64,000 nt of DNA from Timema cristinae. Its lineage: Eukaryota; Arthropoda; Insecta; Phasmatodea; Timematidae. Each line of letters starts with the position of its first letter. Positions within the stretch are counted from its first letter, which is position 1. This document shows positions 11,229 through 21,178 of this stretch, piece by piece. The notes beneath the pieces were generated by a model. The model worked only from the letters and a program-made list of their open reading frames with translations, searched no databases and was not told the DNA's origin. Both the position numbers and the translations under genes were made by a program. The DNA is taken from contig JBCFYV010000012.1 in NCBI GenBank assembly GCA_039000515.1, positions 40,375,429-40,439,428 on the forward strand, in the 5' to 3' direction.

Positions 11229-14200
11229 TCATTTCCCTGCAGCCTTTAGGTGGCTGACATGTGCTCTACGCGTCAAAGATGGGTCGGATACTTCTTTTAA
11301 CAATACCGAAACAGGTGTAAGAAATCTTTCAATTGACCAGGGACCACTCCACTTATACGCCATCTTCGCCGAAGACTTGTCAGCAGCTGAGCTAAGAGGA
11401 AAACACTTGCACACAACAACGTCCCCAAGTTTAAATGGGACAGGGATACGCCCTCGGTTATAGGTGGCGGCAACCTTCCTTTGGGACTTCAGGAGGTTAG
11501 AAAAAGCTACCTCACATTTCTTTTCATAAGAACAATCACCTGCTTCATTAAGGAGCGGGTCAATATCCCAGTTAAACAATAACGGGTGGTTCAGGTCCCT
11601 ATTGAGGAGGATAGAGGAAGGAGTGGCTTTGACTGACTCATGGAAAGCGGCGTTAAAAGCAATGTTCAAAACGTCTAAGTCCTGGTCCCAGTGGGTGTGA
11701 TCCAGGTGGTGAAAGATCGTCAAGGCAACGTTTAGGTTACGATTAAACCTTTCTACATGGTTCGGCGATGGGTTGTACGGGCTAGTGGTAACGTGTCTTA
11801 TCCCCCACGAAAAACACATATCTCCGAAAGCTTTAGAACGGAAACACGGTCCATTATCACTTACTATGACCCTTGGGGTCCCTAAAATCGCCCAAACACG
11901 CCTGCACAGAGCATTAACAGTCGTCCTTGCCTTCATGTTCCTTAGGGGGATGAGTATGACGAATTTAGAGAAGGCGTCCATGGCAACGAGTATAGAGGTG
12001 TTCCCTTGGGTAGAGCGGGTAAGGGGGCCGACGAAATCAACAAAAACTTTCTCCCACGGTTGCTTAGCAACATCCGCGGAGTGAAACCCTATTTTAGAAT
12101 TACGCGCCGGTTTGGCCAATTGACACGGCTCACATTTGCGCACCCAATCTCTAACGTCTCTAGGCATCAAGGGCCAAAAAAATTCCTTAGAAATCTTGCG
12201 TTCGGTCTTAAGGACACCGCAATGGCCGCCAAAAAGGGAGTCGTGGAAATATTTAAGTAACATAGGCCTAAGTTTCTCTGGCACAAAATATCTTATCCTA
12301 CCCTTGACACGAACTACTAAGAGGTCTTTAAAGATCTCGTAGTTCCCAATCCTCTCTCCACGTTTGATCCTGTCAACGATCTGTCTACAACACGGATCCA
12401 TCAACTGATGGTCTTTGATTGAGATAAAGGATTCGGGAATCGTATGGATAACAAATAACGAGCCATCCTCCTTACATTCTCCTACAGGTTCCTTATCCTC
12501 ACACATCCTAGACAAAGCGTCAGCGACAACATTAAGCTTCCCAGCAACGTGATGGGTCGTAAACTTGAACCTGGATAGCTTCCAAACCCACCGTCCAATT
12601 TTCCCTAGTTGTTTCGGGTGATTCCACATCCAGCTGAGGGCCATGTTGTCAGTGTACAACTCAAACTGGCGAAGCTCTAGATAGTCAGCGAACTTGTCGA
12701 TGCCGAAGATACAGCTGAGACATTCCTTTTCATATATACTATACTTTCTTTCGGCAGGGCTCAAAGTTCTGCTGGCGAAAGCTACAGGTCTACTTCCCTC
12801 GGAAGTCGTTTGAGAGAGAACCGCTCCTAGCGCTACAGAGGAGGCATCAACATGTAGTTGGAAAGGCAGAGAAAAGTCAGGCATGCGTAGCACGGCTGGC
12901 GACACTAGGTGGCGCTTAAGCGCAACAAAAGCCTGCTGTTGGGCAGAACCCCAAATAAAGGTGGCACCCTTTTTCTTCAAGGAGTTAAGGGGGTTGGCTA
13001 AGTCAGAGAAGTTCGGGATGAACCTAGCGTAGTAGGCGCACATACCTAGAAACCTTAATACCCCTTTTATGTTTTTTGGGGCGGGAAAATCCAAGATAGG
13101 CTTAACCCGATCCGGGTCAACGAGCAGGTTACCCTCAGAAATGATATAGCCAAGATATGGGATAGACCTCTTCGCCCATGTGACTTTCTCCGGGTTTACA
13201 GTCAACCCAGCCTCGCGCAGGCGCCTCAACACTACCTCAACATGACGCAAATGGTCATCAAAAGATTTGCTGTAAACGCAGATATCATCAAGGTAGTTAA
13301 ACACGAATTTGTATTTCAGGTCCGCCAAAATATGGTCTAAGACTCTACTCAACGCTTGCCCCCCGCAACTTATCCCTAACGGCACTCGGTTGAATTCGTA
13401 GACTTGCCAGGGGGTGATAAACGCGGTGAATTTCTTAGACGACTCTGAGAGAGCACATTGCAGAAAGCTCGCATTAAGGTCAATCAAGCTGTAATATTTG
13501 GCTCCGCCAAGATGTTGGAAGGCGGACTCTATGCTAGGCATGGGGTATGGGTCGAACACTATTTTTTTATTAAGCTTTCTATAATCGACAATCAAGCGAT
13601 GCCCATGACCTTTCCTGGGAATAATGAACGCAGGACTTGCGTATGGGGATTTGGAGGGACGAATAACCTCCTTTCGTTCCAAGTCCATGATAAGATTTCT
13701 AAATATCTCGAGTTTGGGGGGTGCACAGGAGTAGGGACCAGATCTAACAGGAATGTGGTCCTGCGCCACAATGTCGTACGGCAAAATGTCGCACTTGCCC
13801 CATCTGTCAGTGATGACGTCAGGGAATCGAGCTATCAAACGATCTATCGCTTCACGTTCCTCGACAATGGGGAACAACCTGCGAGGATGGTGCCCAACAC
13901 AAAACGGAATAAACAAACTAGGTTCAAAACTAAAAGATATTCCTAAGCGTCTCAGGTCAAGTTTGACTCCAGTCTCGAACATGAAGTCAGTCCCCAGAAT
14001 AACATCAAAGGGAAGTTCTGGCATAACAAAGAATGGACGTTTCCAGGCAAATCTTTCTATCTTAATAGAGAGCACTACTTTACAATCGACCAAGATAGTC
14101 TGCCCATTAGCCACGGCGTAAATCTTAGGACCTATCGACCTATAATCGATTTTTGTTTTAGCCTCTAACTGGCGCAAAAACTCACGGCATATAAATGAGT

Positions 14201-14297
14201 GACTGGCTCCTGTATCTAAAAGAGCAACACAATCATTTTGGGCTACCTGAATCTGAACTACAGGAGTAGGAGCACGTGGTTTAATACAAGTGGGCAC
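11229..14297 (-). CDS. pol: Ty3/gypsy Pol polyprotein (PR-RT-RNaseH-IN), copy 1, open frame
   Basis: The frame encodes 1022 residues without interruption. It cleaves Gag-Pol, copies element RNA into DNA, degrades the RNA and inserts the DNA into chromosomes. Visible landmarks, numbered from the GTG at 14297: aspartic protease DTGA at 28-31 with ILGTD at 100-104; reverse transcriptase about 205-390 with motif A LIDL (D273) and catalytic YLDD at 335-338; RNase H with D483, E523/E525, D550 and D596-region DALSR; integrase zinc site H685, H692, C722, C725; integrase catalytic D754, D814, E849, so the last pair is spaced D35E. A GPY/F-like module (SGPW, 984-987) lies near the end. No chromodomain is seen. 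There is no ATG at the 5' end: codon 1 is GTG, and the frame is open back to the slippery site at 14330-14336. Translation therefore probably enters by a -1 frameshift from gag. The RT motif A neighbour NASF is less usual for the family. Confidence 0.93.
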   Translation of the reverse strand: MPTCIKPRAPTPVVQIQVAQNDCVALLDTGASHSFICREFLRQLEAKTKIDYRSIGPKIYAVANGQTILVDCKVVLSIKIERFAWKRPFFVMPELPFDVILGTDFMFETGVKLDLRRLGISFSFEPSLFIPFCVGHHPRRLFPIVEEREAIDRLIARFPDVITDRWGKCDILPYDIVAQDHIPVRSGPYSCAPPKLEIFRNLIMDLERKEVIRPSKSPYASPAFIIPRKGHGHRLIVDYRKLNKKIVFDPYPMPSIESAFQHLGGAKYYSLIDLNASFLQCALSESSKKFTAFITPWQVYEFNRVPLGISCGGQALSRVLDHILADLKYKFVFNYLDDICVYSKSFDDHLRHVEVVLRRLREAGLTVNPEKVTWAKRSIPYLGYIISEGNLLVDPDRVKPILDFPAPKNIKGVLRFLGMCAYYARFIPNFSDLANPLNSLKKKGATFIWGSAQQQAFVALKRHLVSPAVLRMPDFSLPFQLHVDASSVALGAVLSQTTSEGSRPVAFASRTLSPAERKYSIYEKECLSCIFGIDKFADYLELRQFELYTDNMALSWMWNHPKQLGKIGRWVWKLSRFKFTTHHVAGKLNVVADALSRMCEDKEPVGECKEDGSLFVIHTIPESFISIKDHQLMDPCCRQIVDRIKRGERIGNYEIFKDLLVVRVKGRIRYFVPEKLRPMLLKYFHDSLFGGHCGVLKTERKISKEFFWPLMPRDVRDWVRKCEPCQLAKPARNSKIGFHSADVAKQPWEKVFVDFVGPLTRSTQGNTSILVAMDAFSKFVILIPLRNMKARTTVNALCRRVWAILGTPRVIVSDNGPCFRSKAFGDMCFSWGIRHVTTSPYNPSPNHVERFNRNLNVALTIFHHLDHTHWDQDLDVLNIAFNAAFHESVKATPSSILLNRDLNHPLLFNWDIDPLLNEAGDCSYEKKCEVAFSNLLKSQRKVAATYNRGRIPVPFKLGDVVVCKCFPLSSAADKSSAKMAYKWSGPWSIERFLTPVSVLLKEVSDPSLTRRAHVSHLKAAGK

Positions 14298-14323
14298 GAC
14301 CGGACCACGACTACGAGCGCGCC

Positions 14324-15257
14324 CTATAAGTTTCCCGATCTACACTGTCTCTGTACGTGACCCAGTCTTCTACACCGAAAACATCTCATGCGTGAGAGGT
14401 CGCGGGGCGCACGGTTGTCAGAACCCGAAGGCCTGAAGTTGTCCCTAGGAGCGTTAGCATCGCGATCGCCCGGTAGTACAGGCGCTAATGACAAGGCCGT
14501 ATTCATAGGTTCGGGAGTTGAACCCGTGCGTCTGCGGTTTAATGCCGCCGGCGCATGCGCACTTAAATACTCCTGTTCGGCGAGCAGGGTGTTTTCAATC
14601 GAAGATGCTAGAGAGAAAAGTTCAAGTACCGTACAGGGCTTACATGTAAATACAAAATGTCGCCGGGTGAGGGGCGACACATTCTCAAGAATAATATCAA
14701 CGATCTCACTTTCCCCCAGACCACTATTGAGAACTTGAGCTGCCTCTGTGATAGATAAAATAAAATCTCTCAATGATTCGTGGGGATATTGAAACCTGTG
14801 AATAACTTCTTTACATAACCTTTTCTAGCCCTACTGGGTAACAGCGCTTCTAAAATGAGGTCAGTAAGTGATCTCCAAGATAAACCATTTTGAATCCCAC
14901 GGGAGAACAGCTGGGTTAAAAAACCAGAAGTTTTGGCCAAACACAGAATCAAAAATTCACTATCACTCGCTAACTTTAGACAATATGCTCTGTTGATCTC
15001 AACCATAAATTTAAACAGAGTAGCGTGATCTTGACCGTCGCAAACAGGGGTCCGATTCAAAATCTCCATAAGTACTTTGTTCTGACATTTAACTAGCGAA
15101 GGGGGTGGAGGAGGAGCGGTTGGCGCTAAAGGGGGTGGATTCCCATCCTCAATCCTGTCCATACCCGAGTCAGTCTCAGCCTCCCAGTCCCGCTAATCTC
15201 CCCACATAGCTTAGATCTGAGCTCACCCACAGTAGCATTGGGAGGGAAGGAGACGCC
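14324..15257 (-). pseudogene. gag: gag, copy 1: frameshifted and 5'-truncated
   Basis: This is the same gene as 21173-22210 but broken. Relative to that copy, one base is missing in the TTTTCTAG stretch near 14821-14828, and one C is missing in the run at 15183-15185. The frame also ends at about 15257, where the sequence jumps into a copy of host flank (from 15261), removing about the first 35-40 residues. Two readable pieces remain, 14770-15162 and 14324-14773. The second retains the CCHC knuckle. Both small changes are homopolymer-type indels, so they may be sequencing or assembly errors, not mutations. Confidence 0.85.
14330..14336 (-). promoter_or_regulatory. -1 ribosomal frameshift heptamer GGGAAAC, copy 1
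   Basis: Identical to the copy 2 site at 21179-21185. It lies two codons before the gag stop (14324-14326) and connects gag to the ATG-less pol frame. See the copy 2 entry for the structure downstream. Confidence 0.65.
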
Positions 15258-15260
15258 CTT

Positions 15261-16391
15261 TAAATTTAATTATATAAACAAAAAATAAAAAAAAATTTTA
15301 AAAGTTAATATTTTCAAAAAGAATTTAAATTTTAAAAAAAAACTTGAGGAAATTATGGAGTGGACAGTAAAAAAAGGGGGAATTAGGAAAATTTTGAGGC
15401 TTGTAGGGTTTCAAATAAAACAAAGGCTCAAAATTTCAAGCGCATCGTTATAGTTTTTTTCTATCATAGGCCATAAGCAATAAAATAATTTCAAATTATC
15501 GTGATGTTACTTTAAAAATCGGAAAAACCCACGAACAATGTACTAGTAATTTGAGGAAAAATTTGGGAAAAACCATTACTTTTCGGGCTTTATTTCAACA
15601 CCTGGCCTTGAACACTGTAAACGTGAAAACCACACGCGTCAGGAATAAATCGTCTTTAATCAAGATTTTTTTTTTTCCAGTCAGACTGGAAAGATATACG
15701 TAATTCCGGGTTAAAAAAGAAATTTTTTCAGTATAACTCTCAATGGCTGGTACATGGTATGAACTGGTACAACAGGGATAGTAATATAATAACGGAATCC
15801 TATAACATTTTTGCGAGTAGTTCGGAACAAGCGTCAGACCTGTTTTAGGACCCCAAACCTCGACGGCCATCTCACCTAAAAACCAATCATGTAATCCAAA
15901 TTTTGTACCTACAGGCTTTTCCCCAATGGCCCTTAGAAATTTTTATCACTAACACGTCCAAATACTTAACACGTTTTTGGCAACCAAATAGAAATTTACA
16001 CTTCGTCCAATAAAACAATTCGAAACTTCTTTACAGCAAGGATCTAACAACGAAACTCACTAAAACTTTTTTTTTGAGAAAACCTCTGGGAAATTTCTTG
16101 AAATGTGTTAATGAACTAAATTTAATTTTAATTTTCAACTCAAATTTTTTTTTATTTTAAAAATTTTAAAATTTTTTTAAAAATTTTTTTTTTTTTTTTT
16201 TTTATTTTTTTTTGTTTTTTTTATTTGTTTTTTTTTTTTCCCTTTTTGAGAAATTGATATTTCCCATAAAAATGTTTTTGAGGTGTCACACCCCAGGGGT
16301 TTTAGATTTAAAAGATAATTCTGAAAAAGCCTTTTTAAATAACTTAATTTTACTTTAATAATGTTTCCAATCAAAGGATCCATTATTATTA
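15261..16391 (+). repeat. Corrupted duplicate of host flank 7781-9088
   Basis: It is collinear with 7781-9088, but about 13% shorter and full of small deletions and homopolymer expansions. Landmarks keep their order with a steadily shrinking offset: ACAATGTACTAGTAATTTGAG at 8072 and 15535, and GAGAAATTGATATTTCCCAT near 8940 and 16248. The stretch 16141-16240 collapses into long A and T runs where the original is normal sequence. The error pattern (deletions, extended homopolymers, few substitutions) resembles uncorrected long-read consensus more than evolutionary decay. The small open frames inside (15595-15870, 16177-16401) are not genes. Confidence 0.85.
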
Positions 16392-17197
16392 TAATGACCA
16401 ATGTGCTGGGTGCACGGGCTCGCGCCCCCCGAGTTGAATAACAATTACAATCGTAACAAACCTTTAACCTTTAGGAAGCAGAATAATTATTTTAAGTAAG
16501 TTACACGTTAAACAGAAATTATTAGCGCCCTAAGATGGCGCCATGCCAAAGTTCCAACCCGTCCGTGAGGCGGACACAACGTTAAGTACCAAGAAAAAGC
16601 TAGAGCATAAACCATAATGGCTGACAGGCAAATCCTGCAGTCTCAGAGAAATATAGCTATTAGTAATCATGATTTATATTTAAAGTCGAAACTTAAATTT
16701 TGAACAATTTTAACCCAAACATAATTTAGAATACGTCGAACAGCAACCTACGTCTAAATCTAAGACAAGTGTCTCACCTAATCGAGTGCAGAGAAATGAG
16801 TGACATCACTACACAGTCCAGCCGTTATATACTGTACAAAGTCAATCACGTGTTCACAAACGGCGGGAATCACACTAGGGTGAAGGGAGAGGGGTGTACG
16901 TCGCTTCGGGAGAAGTCTCGACGATTCTCGTGATAATTTCAAATCACGCGCCGGTGGATGAGTCTTGTTTCACTCGAGCACAACCGTCAGCGCATACGGG
17001 TTAGCGCATCTCGATGTTCTATTGTCCGAGTCTTGCTCTAAATCGGGCCTCGAGCCACGGGCGGTCAGTAAGCCGCGTGATGTTGAGTGGAGTTGAGTGT
17101 GTGTGTTTCATGAAGTCGAGATCCAGCCAAGTCAAAGGGACCAGATCAGGTGAGCTAGATCGTCCATGTTTGGATTATGTCTGTGACAAACGTCACA
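16382..17197 (-). repeat. Clipped middle LTR (duplicate of the left LTR)
   Basis: It matches the left LTR from about 9535 to 10349 and lacks the first roughly 440 bp. At the two informative sites it covers it carries the left-LTR base (G at 16475 and G at 17054), not the right-LTR base. Single-base indels (an extra A near 17041, an extra A near 17190, one G fewer near 17137) lie in short homopolymers. No target duplication or TG terminus exists at its broken end, so it is not an independent LTR insertion. Confidence 0.88.
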
Positions 17198-17209
17198 ATG
17201 TCCCCCCTT
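17198..17209 (-). other. Polypurine tract, copy 2
   Basis: Same AAGGGGGGACAT sense motif as at 10350-10361, next to the clipped middle LTR. Confidence 0.65.
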
Positions 17210-18079
17210 GGACGGAGAAGAAGGACGTCCTTAGCCTTTGGTGAAGACACGGGGAGGCGCCTTCCCCGATGTTCACCGCTGACTAGAGGGTGGGTGGCGG
17301 CTCCGGTACCCTCCGAGGCCATGTTAGGTGGCCAGATGCAGGTTCGGGAGATGACGAATAACTGGACTCCGGGGGTAGACCTCTGCTTCACACGCTCACT
17401 CCAACACACACCGTCATCCCGGGTTGACAGGGAGACAGCATATGCTCTTAAGGTGGCCCGCTTTAACCACCAGGGAAGCTTCATCGCCACGCCCAGCTGG
17501 GCGATCATTGACTGCCGATGAGTGTACAGGAACAAAGGAGGGGAAGGAAAGGGCAGGGCAGAAAAGGGGGGACGGAAGGCCGAATAGGTGAAGTCTCTGA
17601 GAACAAAAGTTTACACGTGAACACCACATCCAATTGTAAAGTTTATCAGTTAGCGCAGCCATCCTTGAAAGTTACTGTGGCAGTATCGTAGCACTAACAT
17701 TGTCTACCAGCACGAGTCACAGAGATACCCACAACTCTGTTTAGCGACGACTTTCCATGAATGAGGAAAGGTGGGTTTGCCGCTTCACACGCACTTAGAG
17801 GTAGTCCGGTCGGTGGGGCGAACGTTCTGCACCATGTACTTTGGACCCGACACACGCTTTATTATAAACAGTCCAACACAAGTTTCTGCTCAAAGTCATA
17901 CCTAGGCCCTACAGTACTACAAATTTTTTCTAACAATACCAGGGGGTGGTACCCCTTCCCTTATATAAATCATATATACAACAATATAGAATACTTAGAA
18001 ACATGCACTTGGAACGCAAAATTAAATCACAAAGGTACATTTAAGCAAACAGACGACACACAGCACGGGGTCAATTGAC

Positions 18080-21000
18080 TCATTTCCCTGCAGCCTTTAG
18101 GTGGCTGACATGTGCTCTACGCGTCAAAGATGGGTCGGATACTTCTTTTAACAATACCGAAACAGGTGTAAGAAATCTTTCAATTGACCAGGGACCACTC
18201 CACTTATACGCCATCTTCGCCGAAGACTTGTCAGCAGCTGAGCTAAGAGGAAAACACTTGCACACAACAACGTCCCCAAGTTTAAATGGGACAGGGATAC
18301 GCCCTCGGTTATAGGTGGCGGCAACCTTCCTTTGGGACTTCAGGAGGTTAGAAAAAGCTACCTCACATTTCTTTTCATAAGAACAATCACCTGCTTCATT
18401 AAGGAGCGGGTCAATATCCCAGTTAAACAATAACGGGTGGTTCAGGTCCCTATTGAGGAGGATAGAGGAAGGAGTGGCTTTGACTGACTCATGGAAAGCG
18501 GCGTTAAAAGCAATGTTCAAAACGTCTAAGTCCTGGTCCCAGTGGGTGTGATCCAGGTGGTGAAAGATCGTCAAGGCAACGTTTAGGTTACGATTAAACC
18601 TTTCTACATGGTTCGGCGATGGGTTGTACGGGCTAGTGGTAACGTGTCTTATCCCCCACGAAAAACACATATCTCCGAAAGCTTTAGAACGGAAACACGG
18701 TCCATTATCACTTACTATGACCCTTGGGGTCCCTAAAATCGCCCAAACACGCCTGCACAGAGCATTAACAGTCGTCCTTGCCTTCATGTTCCTTAGGGGG
18801 ATGAGTATGACGAATTTAGAGAAGGCGTCCATGGCAACGAGTATAGAGGTGTTCCCTTGGGTAGAGCGGGTAAGGGGGCCGACGAAATCAACAAAAACTT
18901 TCTCCCACGGTTGCTTAGCAACATCCGCGGAGTGAAACCCTATTTTAGAATTACGCGCCGGTTTGGCCAATTGACACGGCTCACATTTGCGCACCCAATC
19001 TCTAACGTCTCTAGGCATCAAGGGCCAAAAAAATTCCTTAGAAATCTTGCGTTCGGTCTTAAGGACACCGCAATGGCCGCCAAAAAGGGAGTCGTGGAAA
19101 TATTTAAGTAACATAGGCCTAAGTTTCTCTGGCACAAAATATCTTATCCTACCCTTGACACGAACTACTAAGAGGTCTTTAAAGATCTCGTAGTTCCCAA
19201 TCCTCTCTCCACGTTTGATCCTGTCAACGATCTGTCTACAACACGGATCCATCAACTGATGGTCTTTGATTGAGATAAAGGATTCGGGAATCGTATGGAT
19301 AACAAATAACGAGCCATCCTCCTTACATTCTCCTACAGGTTCCTTATCCTCACACATCCTAGACAAAGCGTCAGCGACAACATTAAGCTTCCCAGCAACG
19401 TGATGGGTCGTAAACTTGAACCTGGATAGCTTCCAAACCCACCGTCCAATTTTCCCTAGTTGTTTCGGGTGATTCCACATCCAGCTGAGGGCCATGTTGT
19501 CAGTGTACAACTCAAACTGGCGAAGCTCTAGATAGTCAGCGAACTTGTCGATGCCGAAGATACAGCTGAGACATTCCTTTTCATATATACTATACTTTCT
19601 TTCGGCAGGGCTCAAAGTTCTGCTGGCGAAAGCTACAGGTCTACTTCCCTCGGAAGTCGTTTGAGAGAGAACCGCTCCTAGCGCTACAGAGGAGGCATCA
19701 ACATGTAGTTGGAAAGGCAGAGAAAAGTCAGGCATGCGTAGCACGGCTGGCGACACTAGGTGGCGCTTAAGCGCAACAAAAGCCTGCTGTTGGGCAGAAC
19801 CCCAAATAAAGGTGGCACCCTTTTTCTTCAAGGAGTTAAGGGGGTTGGCTAAGTCAGAGAAGTTCGGGATGAACCTAGCGTAGTAGGCGCACATACCTAG
19901 AAACCTTAATACCCCTTTTATGTTTTTTGGGGCGGGAAAATCCAAGATAGGCTTAACCCGATCCGGGTCAACGAGCAGGTTACCCTCAGAAATGATATAG
20001 CCAAGATATGGGATAGACCTCTTCGCCCATGTGACTTTCTCCGGTTTACAGTCAACCCAGCCTCGCGCAGGCGCCTCAACACTACCTCAACATGACGCAA
20101 ATGGTCATCAAAAGATTTGCTGTAAACGCAGATATCATCAAGGTAGTTAAACACGAATTTGTATTTCAGGTCCGCCAAAATATGGTCTAAGACTCTACTC
20201 AACGCTTGCCCCCCGCAACTTATCCCTAACGGCACTCGGTTGAATTCGTAGACTTGCCAGGGGGTGATAAACGCGGTGAATTTCTTAGACGACTCTGAGA
20301 GAGCACATTGCAGAAAGCTCGCATTAAGGTCAATCAAGCTGTAATATTTGGCTCCGCCAAGATGTTGGAAGGCGGACTCTATGCTAGGCATGGGGTATGG
20401 GTCGAACACTATTTTTTTATTAAGCTTTCTATAATCGACAATCAAGCGATGCCCATGACCTTTCCTGGGAATAATGAACGCAGGACTTGCGTATGGGATT
20501 TGGAGGGACGAATAACCTCCTTTCGTTCCAAGTCCATGATAAGATTTCTAAATATCTCGAGTTTGGGGGGTGCACAGGAGTAGGGACCAGATCTAACAGG
20601 AATGTGGTCCTGCGCCACAATGTCGTACGGCAAAATGTCGCACTTGCCCCATCTGTCAGTGATGACGTCAGGGAATCGAGCTATCAAACGATCTATCGCT
20701 TCACGTTCCTCGACAATGGGGAACAACCTGCGAGGATGGTGCCCAACACAAAACGGAATAAACAAACTAGGTTCAAAACTAAAAGATATTCCTAAGCGTC
20801 TCAGGTCAAGTTTGACTCCAGTCTCGAACATGAAGTCAGTCCCCAGAATAACATCAAAGGGAAGTTCTGGCATAACAAAGAATGGACGTTTCCAGGCAAA
20901 TCTTTCTATCTTAATAGAGAGCACTACTTTACAATCGACCAAGATAGTCTGCCCATTAGCCACGGCGTAAATCTTAGGACCTATCGACCTATAATCGATT

Positions 21001-21178
21001 TTTGTTTTAGCCTCTAACTGGCGCAAAAACTCACGGCATATAAATGAGTGACTGGCTCCTGTATCTAAAAGAGCAACACAATCATTTTGGGCTACCTGAA
21101 TCTGAACTACAGGAGTAGGAGCACGTGGTTTAATACAAGTGGGCACGACCGGACCACGACTACGAGCGCGCCCTATAA
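18080..21178 (-). pseudogene. pol: Ty3/gypsy pol, copy 2, two single-base frameshifts
   Basis: Nearly identical to 11229-14297 but split into three open pieces: 20442-21146 (protease to the RT N-terminus), 19918-20445 (RT core with YLDD), and 18080-19945 (RT thumb, RNase H, integrase with D-D35E). The breaks are one missing G in the run at 20495-20497 (four Gs at 13645-13648 in copy 1) and one missing G at 20043-20044 (three Gs at 13192-13194). Both are homopolymer shortenings. Apart from these, every catalytic motif seen in copy 1 is present. Either this is a recently disabled duplicate or, more likely, the same gene assembled twice with uncorrected indels. Confidence 0.9.

Noticed and set aside
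13458..14121. Plus-strand frames of up to 162 codons over pol (also 11224-12342 and the equivalents in copy 2)
   Set aside because: Antisense shadows of the retrotransposon genes; no recognisable product.
15595..16401. Two minus-strand frames with Lys-rich and Phe-rich products
   Set aside because: They lie in the corrupted flank copy; the Lys run comes from artificial T homopolymers.
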